Assembly (NCBI GenBank): GCA_029262115.1 | Contig: JAJCZZ010000064.1 | Location: 1 to 64,000 of the forward strand | DNA: 64,000 bases | Source of the DNA: Gemmatimonadota bacterium | GTDB taxonomy: Bacteria > Gemmatimonadota > Gemmatimonadetes > Longimicrobiales > Gaopeijiaceae | Direction of reading: 5' to 3' | In this document: positions 25,233-32,654 of the stretch, piece by piece | Position numbering within the stretch: position 1 is the first letter of the stretch | Layout of the letters: the number at the start of each line of letters is the position of its first letter | The notes under the pieces: model-generated | What the model saw: the letters and a program-made list of their open reading frames with translations, nothing else | Databases searched by the model: none | Told to the model about the DNA's origin: nothing | Translations under genes and position numbers: made by a program

Positions 25233-27200
25233 TCATGGATCAATCTCGTCAGGGCGCCCGGTCGGCAGGACGATCGTGAAGGTCGAGCCCTGTCCGGGCC
25301 CGGACGCCACGTCGATCCGTCCGCCGTGGCGCTCCACGACGCCCAGCGTGATGGAGAGTCCGAGTCCGCTTCCGCTGTGTCGTGTCGTGTAGAAGGGCTT
25401 GAAGATTTGGTGCTGGACCTGTTCGTCCATGCCCGGACCGTGGTCGCGCACGTCGATCATGATCTCGTGCGGGTCGTGGGTCCGGGTTCCGACCTCCACG
25501 TGACCGCCGTCGGGCGAGAACCCCACGGCGTTCATAAGGAGGTTTACGACAGCCTGGTGAAGGAGCTCGCCGTCGGCATGGACCTGCGGGAGGTCGGGCG
25601 CCAGCGTCTGCTCGACAGCCACACCCCGTTTGCTCCCCGCGGCCTCTACCAGCGTGCAGGCGCGGGCCACCACCTGGTTGACGTCCAGGGGCGCGAACGT
25701 GGGCTCGGGTGGGCGGGCGAAGGACAGGAGGTCGCGCACGGCAGCCTCGATCCGCCGAAGTTGCCTCTGCATTTCCGCGGTGATGGGTTCAAGTCCGGGA
25801 TCGTGCACCTTCCGCAACACCAGATCGAGCCCGTTCGAGATGCCCACGACCGGGTTCTTGATTTCGTGGGCGAGGCCGCTGGCCAACTCCCCCACCGTTG
25901 CGAGTTGCTCGGCCCGCTGAAGTTCCTGTTGGTGGAGGCGCTCGATACGCGCTTCGCTCTCGGCCAGTTCGGCGGCCATCTCGTTGAACGCCCGTCCGAG
26001 TTCGCCGATTTCGTCGGTACCATCCGCGGGCACACGGGCGGACCGATCCCCCCCGCCCAGGGCTCGTGTCGCTTCGACGAGCCGTTGTACGGGTGCCACG
26101 ATCCCTCCCGCAACCAGCCACGCCGCAGTGGCGACGAGTGCGGCGAACAGCGTGCCGAGGGCCAGGGAGAGCGTCCGGAGGGAGCGGAGCCCCGACAGCG
26201 CGTCTTCGACCGGGACTTCGGTGACGAACACCCAGGGGTAGGTCGGGAAGTGGGCGGACGCCCCCACGACCTCGACGTCCTCCCGGTCGCGGTACCGGGC
26301 CTGGCTTCCGGCGGGTGCCCCGACCAAGGGGCTGGCGAAGGGCTGGTCGTACTCCACGTGACCGTGGGTGTGCGACACGAAGATGGGCCGTCCCGCCTCA
26401 TCGAGGATGAACGACTCGACCGCGCCGGCAATATGTTCGGGGATCTCGAGGAAGTCCTGGCCACCGTTCAGCGGGATGGTGGCGACGAGGTAGGCCACCA
26501 CCTGGCCCGGCTGGTCGGTGACGGGCGCCATCATGCGGACCGTCGGCGCGGCCTCCGCGCTTTGCCCGTGGACCAGGGCCAGCCGGGAAAAGCCCTCCTC
26601 CGGCCACTGCCCGACCGGTCCATTCCGGTGGGTCGAAGCCACGAGGTCTCCGCTAAGGGCGAACAGGGTCAGCGCGTCGAACGTGCCTGCGTCCTCCAGC
26701 ACCTGTGCAAGGTATTCGCCAGCGCCCTCTCCGGCGAAGATCGGGCGCCCGTCCTCAGCGGCGACTTCCAGGACCGGGTTGCCACTGCCGACCGCTTCGA
26801 GGTAGAGAAGGCTCTGCTCCAGCCGGGCTTCGATGTGGTCGGCCTGCAGCCGCGCGAGGCCGTCGACGTAGCGCTCCACCAACTGGTTCACCAGAACACT
26901 GCTGCGCGCGTAGCCCACGGCGTTCGAGCCGAAAAGGGGCAGCAGCGAAAGCGTCAGCAACGCAGCCAGAAGCTTTCCCCGAAGGCCTCCGTCGCGGTCG
27001 TTTTCGCCGCTGGCTGGTGCTCCGTCCGCCGCCTTCAGGGCCCCTCCTGTGTGTGGGACATGAGTCGGATCGACAGCTCGTGATCCCGGCCAGTGCAAGC
27101 GGCGGGCCGGGTGGACACACGGGTCCTCGGACGGCACGGCGCCTGGGTTCCTTCCGTTCGAGGCCGCTCGTGGGGTGAGGCAAATGCCCCAGCAAATCAC
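25233..27200 (-). CDS. Membrane sensor histidine kinase, partner of the NtrC-type regulator
   Basis: Up to 655 residues. TM1 (LRGKLLAALLTLSLLPLFGS) begins near residue 73. A Cache-like periplasmic sensor reaches about 345, TM2 lies near 350-370, then HAMP. The dimerisation motif GELASGLAHEIKNPVVG has the phospho-His near 443. The HATPase domain shows NLLMNAVGFS, DHGPGMDEQV and HSGSGLGLSI. The start is unsettled: GTG at 27200 or 27137, or a CTG at 27038 that follows a perfect AGGAGGGG; the first ~54 residues look non-coding. It is translationally coupled to the regulator and diverges from the cupredoxin cluster, its likely target. Confidence 0.88.
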   Translation of the reverse strand: MICWGICLTPRAASNGRNPGAVPSEDPCVHPARRLHWPGSRAVDPTHVPHTGGALKAADGAPASGENDRDGGLRGKLLAALLTLSLLPLFGSNAVGYARSSVLVNQLVERYVDGLARLQADHIEARLEQSLLYLEAVGSGNPVLEVAAEDGRPIFAGEGAGEYLAQVLEDAGTFDALTLFALSGDLVASTHRNGPVGQWPEEGFSRLALVHGQSAEAAPTVRMMAPVTDQPGQVVAYLVATIPLNGGQDFLEIPEHIAGAVESFILDEAGRPIFVSHTHGHVEYDQPFASPLVGAPAGSQARYRDREDVEVVGASAHFPTYPWVFVTEVPVEDALSGLRSLRTLSLALGTLFAALVATAAWLVAGGIVAPVQRLVEATRALGGGDRSARVPADGTDEIGELGRAFNEMAAELAESEARIERLHQQELQRAEQLATVGELASGLAHEIKNPVVGISNGLDLVLRKVHDPGLEPITAEMQRQLRRIEAAVRDLLSFARPPEPTFAPLDVNQVVARACTLVEAAGSKRGVAVEQTLAPDLPQVHADGELLHQAVVNLLMNAVGFSPDGGHVEVGTRTHDPHEIMIDVRDHGPGMDEQVQHQIFKPFYTTRHSGSGLGLSITLGVVERHGGRIDVASGPGQGSTFTIVLPTGRPDEIDP

Positions 27201-27273
27201 CCCGTATTGAGAGAAAAGTGGGGGAAATCCCCCGCTCGGGGCAAGCCGCTGGTTCGGCCGTGTAAGTCTAAAG

Positions 27274-27288
27274 CATTGTATGACAATG
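27274..27288. promoter_or_regulatory. Palindrome between the two-component genes and the cupredoxin cluster
   Basis: CATTGT-ATG-ACAATG is a perfect 6-bp inverted repeat in the AT-rich centre of the divergent spacer. It is a candidate binding site for a dimeric regulator. The rest of the spacer (27201-27381) also has a GGGGGA-AA-TCCCCC hairpin near 27212-27225 but no gene. Confidence 0.4.
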
Positions 27289-27381
27289 ATTTACAGCTGT
27301 TGGTCACGCGCGGCATCCGCGTTGCCTTACATAGGGTCGTCCGATCGCAACGAATGACTCACGAACGAAGTGGAGATACCG

Positions 27382-27801
27382 ATGAGGTACACAACGTTGT
27401 TGGCCCTGAGCGTCCTCTCCTTGGTGGCCTGGATTCCCGGGCCTACCGAGGGGTCGGTGCAGGGCCCCGAAGACGCTCCGGACGTGGTTGAAATCCGGAT
27501 GGTGGACAAGGGCGGCGGCCAGTGGCGCTTCGAGCCTGCCGAAGTCGAGGTGGTCATCGGCCAGACGGTCCGTTTCATCATGGACGACATCATCCCGCAC
27601 AACGTCCAGTTCAAGGACATGCCGGACGGCGCGGATCTGGGAAGCCTGGTAATGGGCCCGTTCTTGATCCAGAAGGGCGACACCTATGAGGTCGAGGTCG
27701 ACGGCCGTTTCGCGCTCGGGTCCTACGAGTACGTCTGCACCCCTCACGAACCCCTCGGGATGGTGGCCAGTATGACCGTGGTCGCCTCCACCGATCGATG
27801 A
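27382..27801 (+). CDS. Cupredoxin (plastocyanin/azurin-type blue-copper protein)
   Basis: 139 residues with an N-terminal Sec signal (MRYTTLLALSVLSLVAWIPG). The mature part is a cupredoxin barrel: FEPAEVEVVIGQTVRFIMDD, then the first ligand His73 in IIPHNVQF. The C-terminal loop YEYVCTPHEPLGM supplies Cys119, His122 and Met127, a complete type 1 copper site. It should carry single electrons in the periplasm. I chose the ATG at 27382 because GGAG lies seven bases upstream and the signal peptide starts there. It leads a four-gene cluster with a YtkA-like lipoprotein, a porin-like protein and a cytochrome c. Confidence 0.93.
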   Translation: MRYTTLLALSVLSLVAWIPGPTEGSVQGPEDAPDVVEIRMVDKGGGQWRFEPAEVEVVIGQTVRFIMDDIIPHNVQFKDMPDGADLGSLVMGPFLIQKGDTYEVEVDGRFALGSYEYVCTPHEPLGMVASMTVVASTDR

Positions 27802-27821
27802 CCCATCAAAGGAGCAGGATC

Positions 27822-28562
27822 ATGACACGGACATCCTACGTGCTGATGGCACTGGGGGTCGCGGCATTGGCGGCCTGCGAGGACAACCCGGTCCTCCAAC
27901 CCGACGTCCACGATGAGGACCTCGAGGTCGCTGTCTCGTTCTCGGACGAGCACCTCGCGACGCTGAGCGAGATGGAGGTGGAGGTGGCCATTACGGACCA
28001 TGACGGCGTTCCCGTCACGGACTTCGAGTTGGTGGCCGCCGAGATGAAGTTGGAAGACGAGGACGAGTGGGTTCCCCTGGAACTCACCCTCCACGACGGC
28101 CATTTCAGCGCCCCCCACATGTTCTACTCGAGTGGTGAGTACAACCTGCGCGTGGTGGCCCAGCGTCACGGCGCGGACCATGCCGAGACCATCTACACGC
28201 GGAACGAACAACTGGAAGTCGAGCGCATCCACATGGACGTCGGTCCGTACCGGGTCGAGATGGAGACCTTCCCCGGACACGTCCACGAAGGCGATGACGC
28301 CGAGGTGAAGTTCTGGGTCCTCAGGGAGGGTGGTGGTGGCCCAATGATGGGGATGGGCGGGCTGGCGGCCACCATCCAACTGCACCACGAGGCGTCTGGT
28401 GTTACGGCCGAGCACATGGCGGACGAACACGAGTCCGGCGTCTACGAGGCCCATCACACCTTTACGGAGCATGGCGAGACGGAGGTGGGCATCGGCTTCG
28501 ACGACGGAACCGGCGGTCACCACGAAGCCCTGTTCCACGTGCCCGTCTCTGAAAACCATTGA
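27822..28562 (+). CDS. Lipoprotein with YtkA/FixH-like beta domains
   Basis: 246 residues. MTRTSYVLMALGVAALAAC gives a lipobox (LAAC, Cys19). The rest is beta-rich, acidic and unusually His-rich (about 30 His), with two immunoglobulin-like halves: EVEVAITDHDGVPVTDFEL and AEVKFWVLREGGGGPMMGMG. These fit the YtkA/FixH-like family, often found beside copper and cytochrome-oxidase genes. The ATG at 27822 has AAGGAG nine bases before it, better than the ATG at 27798 that overlaps the cupredoxin stop. A role in binding metal or assembling a copper centre is inferred from composition and neighbours. Confidence 0.78.
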   Translation: MTRTSYVLMALGVAALAACEDNPVLQPDVHDEDLEVAVSFSDEHLATLSEMEVEVAITDHDGVPVTDFELVAAEMKLEDEDEWVPLELTLHDGHFSAPHMFYSSGEYNLRVVAQRHGADHAETIYTRNEQLEVERIHMDVGPYRVEMETFPGHVHEGDDAEVKFWVLREGGGGPMMGMGGLAATIQLHHEASGVTAEHMADEHESGVYEAHHTFTEHGETEVGIGFDDGTGGHHEALFHVPVSENH

Positions 28563-28576
28563 AGGGGATGACGACG

Positions 28577-29725
28577 ATGAAGCGCACACGCATCGGCCTC
28601 GCGACGCTCGCGGCGGCCCTGATGGGCCTCACGGCGGGCGAGGCCACCGGGCAGGCGACGAGCACGTTCGTCCTGGCCGGGTACGGGTCGGCCCTCTACG
28701 AAGGAGCGACGACGGACGGCTTCCCGAACAACTTCTCGGCGTCCGTCAGCCCGGTCATGCTCTTCACCATGGGCGACGACTTCCTGTTCGAGTCCGAACT
28801 GGAGTTCGGACTGTCGGGTGCCGCGACCACGACCACGCTGGAATACGCCCAGATCGACTACCTGGGCTTCGAGCGGGCGCAGATCATTGCGGGTAAGTTT
28901 CTCCTTCCGTTCGGCGTCTTTGGAGAGCGACTCCACCCGACGTGGATCAACAAGCTGCCGACGGGACCCGTCCTCTATGGGCACGCGCACGGCGGCGTGG
29001 CGGAGGCTGGGCTGCTCCCGGTTCTCTCCGATGCGGGTGTCATGCTCCGACTCACCCAGCCGATGGGTGGAGCCTGGAGCCTCGATTTCTCGGGCTATGT
29101 GACCCAGGGCCCCCGTTTGGCGGCTGAAGAGGCTGCTGACGACCACGACGACGAAGAGGCCGCCCTCTCCGTGCTCGCGGCGGCCGCGTTTGCCGGCAGT
29201 GATCCGGAGCACGGACCGGAGACGATCCCGGCGCCACCGGTGGCCTTCGGGACGTCGTTCGACGACAACAACAAGAACAAGATGGTCGGAGCGCGCATCG
29301 GGGTGGTGAAGGGGCCGTCGTTCGAGATGTACGCCTCGGCGTTCCACGCGATGTACGACGCGGACAATTTCCTCGACTACCAGGGCGGGGCGCTGAGCGC
29401 CGAGTGGCGCTCCAGCGGCTACGAACTTCGGGGCGAGGGCGTGGTGACGCGCCAGGAGTTCGAGGGCGGCGACCACTTCGAAACGCTCCAGCGCTCCGGC
29501 CTATATGCCCAGGTCGCGAAACGTGTCGGTCCATGGGAGCCCGTGGTTCGCTTCGGTTGGCTGGCCGACGGGACCGTCGACGACGCCGAGGTGATTGCCG
29601 GCCACACCGAGTTGGCGCTGGGGCTCGACTACTGGTTCCAGTCCAGCATTCCTGTGAAGGTGGCGTGGGAGTTCCACGAGGACCTCGACGACCGCTTCTA
29701 CCTGCAGTGGGCCTTCGGCTTCTGA
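28577..29725 (+). CDS. Outer-membrane porin-like beta-barrel
   Basis: 382 residues with a signal peptide (RIGLATLAAALMGLTAGEATGQ). The pattern STFVLAGYGSALYEG, FESELEFGL, LEYAQIDYLGFERAQIIAGK, FLLPFGVFGERLHPTWINKL is like phosphate-selective (O/P) porins, where an N-terminal strand set is followed by a 'took-the-same-path' FGxFxER motif. The C-terminus ends in Phe (FYLQWAFGF), as required for BAM-dependent insertion. It follows the lipoprotein by 14 bases and precedes the cytochrome by 20. It may let the metal or substrate of the cluster cross the outer membrane. Confidence 0.75.
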   Translation: MKRTRIGLATLAAALMGLTAGEATGQATSTFVLAGYGSALYEGATTDGFPNNFSASVSPVMLFTMGDDFLFESELEFGLSGAATTTTLEYAQIDYLGFERAQIIAGKFLLPFGVFGERLHPTWINKLPTGPVLYGHAHGGVAEAGLLPVLSDAGVMLRLTQPMGGAWSLDFSGYVTQGPRLAAEEAADDHDDEEAALSVLAAAAFAGSDPEHGPETIPAPPVAFGTSFDDNNKNKMVGARIGVVKGPSFEMYASAFHAMYDADNFLDYQGGALSAEWRSSGYELRGEGVVTRQEFEGGDHFETLQRSGLYAQVAKRVGPWEPVVRFGWLADGTVDDAEVIAGHTELALGLDYWFQSSIPVKVAWEFHEDLDDRFYLQWAFGF

Positions 29726-29745
29726 CCATGCAAAGGGAATCGATC

Positions 29746-30201
29746 ATGACCAACAGAACGTGGATCGCGTTACTCACCATGGCAGTCTTGAGCCCCATGG
29801 GACTCGAGGCCCAGCAGGACCCCGCCAAGATCGGAGAAGGCGCCCAGGTGTACGCGGCCAACTGTGCCCGTTGCCACAACGCCCGCTCGGGAACCGAACA
29901 CCCCGACCTCGCGTGGGTGGCCATCGTGGGCCACATGAGGGCACGAGCGAACCTCACGAAGACGCAGGCCCAGTCGGTGCTGGCCTTCCTTCAGGCCACC
30001 AACCTTCCGCCCGTCGGGGGTGGTGCCGCTGCCGCCTCCGCATCGGCGAACGGAGCGGCGAGCCCGCCCTCGGTGGTCGTCCCCGAGGGGGTGCGGGTCG
30101 CCTTGCTGGGGCTGCTCACCGGAGTGCCCCAGGCGGCCGCCGTCGCGGCCCTCGAGCCGCCTGCCAAGGCAGCGGCGGGGGGGGCGCCCGGAGGGAAGTA
30201 G
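29746..30201 (+). CDS. Periplasmic cytochrome c, single haem
   Basis: 151 residues. A signal peptide (TWIALLTMAVLSPMGLEAQ) is followed by one haem site CARCH at residues 40-44 in a class I c-type setting (GAQVYAANCARCHNARSGTE). A Met in VGHMRARANL may be the distal ligand. The last ~55 residues are Ala/Gly/Pro-rich and probably unstructured. The ATG at 29746 has AAAGGG about 10 bases upstream. As the last gene of the cupredoxin cluster it could pass electrons to or from the blue-copper protein. The gene converges on an ADOP gene with only 15 bases between stops. Confidence 0.87.
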   Translation: MTNRTWIALLTMAVLSPMGLEAQQDPAKIGEGAQVYAANCARCHNARSGTEHPDLAWVAIVGHMRARANLTKTQAQSVLAFLQATNLPPVGGGAAAASASANGAASPPSVVVPEGVRVALLGLLTGVPQAAAVAALEPPAKAAAGGAPGGK

Positions 30202-30216
30202 CCTTACCTTTCCCTT

Positions 30217-32646
30217 TCAGTCCGAGCGTAGCGTCGCCGCCGGGTCCGTCCCGGCGGCGCGTTGCGCGTTCACCACGATGGTCAGCATGGCGACCCCGGC
30301 GAGCACAGCCGCCGCGACGCCGTACGACATCGGGTCGTAGTAGGCGGTCTCAAACAGAAGCGGTTGGAAGGGACGCGCCAGGCCGAGGGCCACGACCAGG
30401 CCCAAACCGAGTCCGGCGAGCACCACGCCGCCGCCGTCGCGCACCACCGTCCAGAAGACCCGCCCGGGGGCGGCACCGAGCGCGGACCGGACGGCCAGCT
30501 CACGACGTTGCCGGGCGAGGGACGCGGCCATGACGCCCCAGGTTCCCACAGCCGCGATCACCAGGCCCAGGACGGCGAGCGTCGCGAGCAGCCGGCTCAG
30601 GAACGTTTCCACGCGGACCGACCGACCGTGGAGCTCGTCCATGGTGGTGACGTTGTGGAGCGGCAGGTCCGGGTCCCGGGCGCGCATGGCTTCCTCGACC
30701 AACGGCAGGACGGGACGCGCCCGGCCGGCCGTCCGAATGGCCACCGTCATGAAGTTGTACGTGACCTGATCGGCCGCGTAGTAGATCGTTGGTAGCGGGA
30801 CCTCGGTGGGACCGTCGAAGTGGACGTCTCCAACCACGCCCACGACCGTGGCGTCCCGGACGGCGTCGACCTGGAGCCGGGCGCCCAGAGGACTTTCGTC
30901 GGGCCAGAACCTGCGAGCCAACGACCGGTTGATCACCACGGCCATCGGCGATTCCGCGTCGTCCGAGGCCAGAAGCGGCCTCCCCTGCAGAAGCGGGATG
31001 TCGAGCGTTTCGAGGTACTCGGGGCTGACGAACAGGACGTTCGCGGACGGACGGTTCTCCACGTCCGGCTCGGGCCGGCCGTCGATCCAGAAGGTGCTGC
31101 TGCGTCCGTCGGCGTCCAGAGGGATCGTGCTGCCTGTGGCCACCGAGGTCACCGCCGGCAGCCCAGCCAACTCCGCACGGAGTTCCCGGAAGAAGCGGCT
31201 TCGCTCCTCCTGCGTGGGGTACGCGGTGACCATGGGAAGCTCGACCTGCAGGGTCAGTAGCCCGGGGGTTCGGAAGCCCGGATCGACCGTGGTGACCGCC
31301 ATGAAGCTCCGAATGAGCAGCCCGGAGCCCGCCAGCAGGGTGAGCGCCAGCGCCAACTGGATCGCGACGAAGGACCGGGTCGCCCACCTGGACACTCCCG
31401 GCCCCGCTCCGCGGTCCCCCCGCATCGAGCGGCCGAGTTCCGCCCGCCCGGCGTGGAGTGCGGGCAGGATTCCGAAGGCGAGGCCCGTCGCCGCCGCCAA
31501 CGCCGCCGTGAAGCCCAGCGCGCGGAGGTCCAGGCTGACCCGGTCGAGAAGCGGCGCCTGGTCGCCGGCGAGCGCTCGCAGGGCCGTGATGCCCATGCTC
31601 GACAACAGGACGCTCACGACGCTGGACAGTGCGGCGATGAGGAGGCTTTCGAGCAGGAGGAGGCGCACGATGCGCCCCCGCGTCGCGCCCAGTCCCGCGC
31701 GAATCGAAATCTCACGCCCACGCTGTACGAAGCGCACGAGCAGGAGGTTGGCCAGGTTGGCGCATGCCACCAGCAGGACCAGCGCGACCGCGCCCCAGAG
31801 CAGGTACAGGCGGGCGCGCACGGGGCCCACCGTCTGGTCCCGCAAGGTCACCAGGCGGACGCCCCGGCCCCGTTGGTTCTCCGGATCCTCCTGGGCGATG
31901 CGCTCGGCCGTGACCGACAGCTCCCGTTCGACATCCGACGGGCGGGCGTCCGGCGTGAGTCGACCCACGAGCCGCAGGTTTCGCCACCATCGTGCCTCCT
32001 GCTGCTCGGCGGAGGGGGCCAGCGGACGCCACATATCCACCGCTTCGCCGAGCGCGAGCGAGCCTACCGCACGGAAGTCGGCGGGCATGATTCCCACCAC
32101 GGCGTATGCGAAGCCGTTCACCTGGACGGACCCACCCACCAACTCCGGGTCTGCGCCGAACTGCTCACGCCAGAGATCATGGGAAAGGATCGTGACGCGG
32201 TGGTTGCCGACCTGGTCCTCTTCGGGCGTGAACGCCCGCCCGAGGGCAGGTTGTACGCCGAGGATGTCGAAGTAGTTGGACGTCACTCGGGCCACGTTGG
32301 CGCGTACGGGCCGAGCCCCGCCCGTGAGATTCACGTCCGAGTTCGGCGCGGCGTAGAAGGCGGCGAGGTCCTCGACCCCGGGGCTCAACGCGCGGTAGTC
32401 CCGGTAGTTGGGAAAGGCCACGAACGCTTCGGTCTCGCCTCGAGCCGGGACCGTCTCCCAGATGGCCACGAGTCGGCCCGCGTCGGGGAAAGGGAGCTGC
32501 TTGAGCAGCACGGCGTCCACGGCGCTGAACACGGTGGTATTGCCCGCCACCGCCAGGGCCAGGGTGAGGGTGGCCACGGCCACGAAGCCGGGTGAGCGGC
32601 GGAGGGAGCGGGCGGCCGCCCGCACGTCGGCCATGAACGAGTCCAT
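30217..32646 (-). CDS. ADOP-family ABC-type permease (no PadR partner)
   Basis: 809 residues. It lacks the N-terminal extension of the other ADOPs and begins almost at the first MacB module (MADVRAAARSLRRSPGFVAV). TM motif VAGNTTVFSAVDAVLLKQLP, middle FtsX cluster LVACANLANLLLVRFVQRGR and C-terminal NAQRAAGTDPAATLRSD complete the duplicated layout. The ATG at 32646 lies eight bases after the M14 peptidase stop, so it is coupled to that gene and not to a PadR gene. Linking an exporter-like permease to a secreted peptidase suggests export or sensing related to peptides, but this is inference. Confidence 0.92.
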   Translation of the reverse strand: MDSFMADVRAAARSLRRSPGFVAVATLTLALAVAGNTTVFSAVDAVLLKQLPFPDAGRLVAIWETVPARGETEAFVAFPNYRDYRALSPGVEDLAAFYAAPNSDVNLTGGARPVRANVARVTSNYFDILGVQPALGRAFTPEEDQVGNHRVTILSHDLWREQFGADPELVGGSVQVNGFAYAVVGIMPADFRAVGSLALGEAVDMWRPLAPSAEQQEARWWRNLRLVGRLTPDARPSDVERELSVTAERIAQEDPENQRGRGVRLVTLRDQTVGPVRARLYLLWGAVALVLLVACANLANLLLVRFVQRGREISIRAGLGATRGRIVRLLLLESLLIAALSSVVSVLLSSMGITALRALAGDQAPLLDRVSLDLRALGFTAALAAATGLAFGILPALHAGRAELGRSMRGDRGAGPGVSRWATRSFVAIQLALALTLLAGSGLLIRSFMAVTTVDPGFRTPGLLTLQVELPMVTAYPTQEERSRFFRELRAELAGLPAVTSVATGSTIPLDADGRSSTFWIDGRPEPDVENRPSANVLFVSPEYLETLDIPLLQGRPLLASDDAESPMAVVINRSLARRFWPDESPLGARLQVDAVRDATVVGVVGDVHFDGPTEVPLPTIYYAADQVTYNFMTVAIRTAGRARPVLPLVEEAMRARDPDLPLHNVTTMDELHGRSVRVETFLSRLLATLAVLGLVIAAVGTWGVMAASLARQRRELAVRSALGAAPGRVFWTVVRDGGGVVLAGLGLGLVVALGLARPFQPLLFETAYYDPMSYGVAAAVLAGVAMLTIVVNAQRAAGTDPAATLRSD

Positions 32647-32654
32647 ACGCCCGA

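Noticed and set aside
27300-27325. A sigma-54 promoter-like TTGG...GC pair before the cupredoxin gene
   Set aside because: GG and GC are nine bases apart where ten are required, so it does not meet the -24/-12 pattern. It would have tied the NtrC regulator neatly to the cluster.
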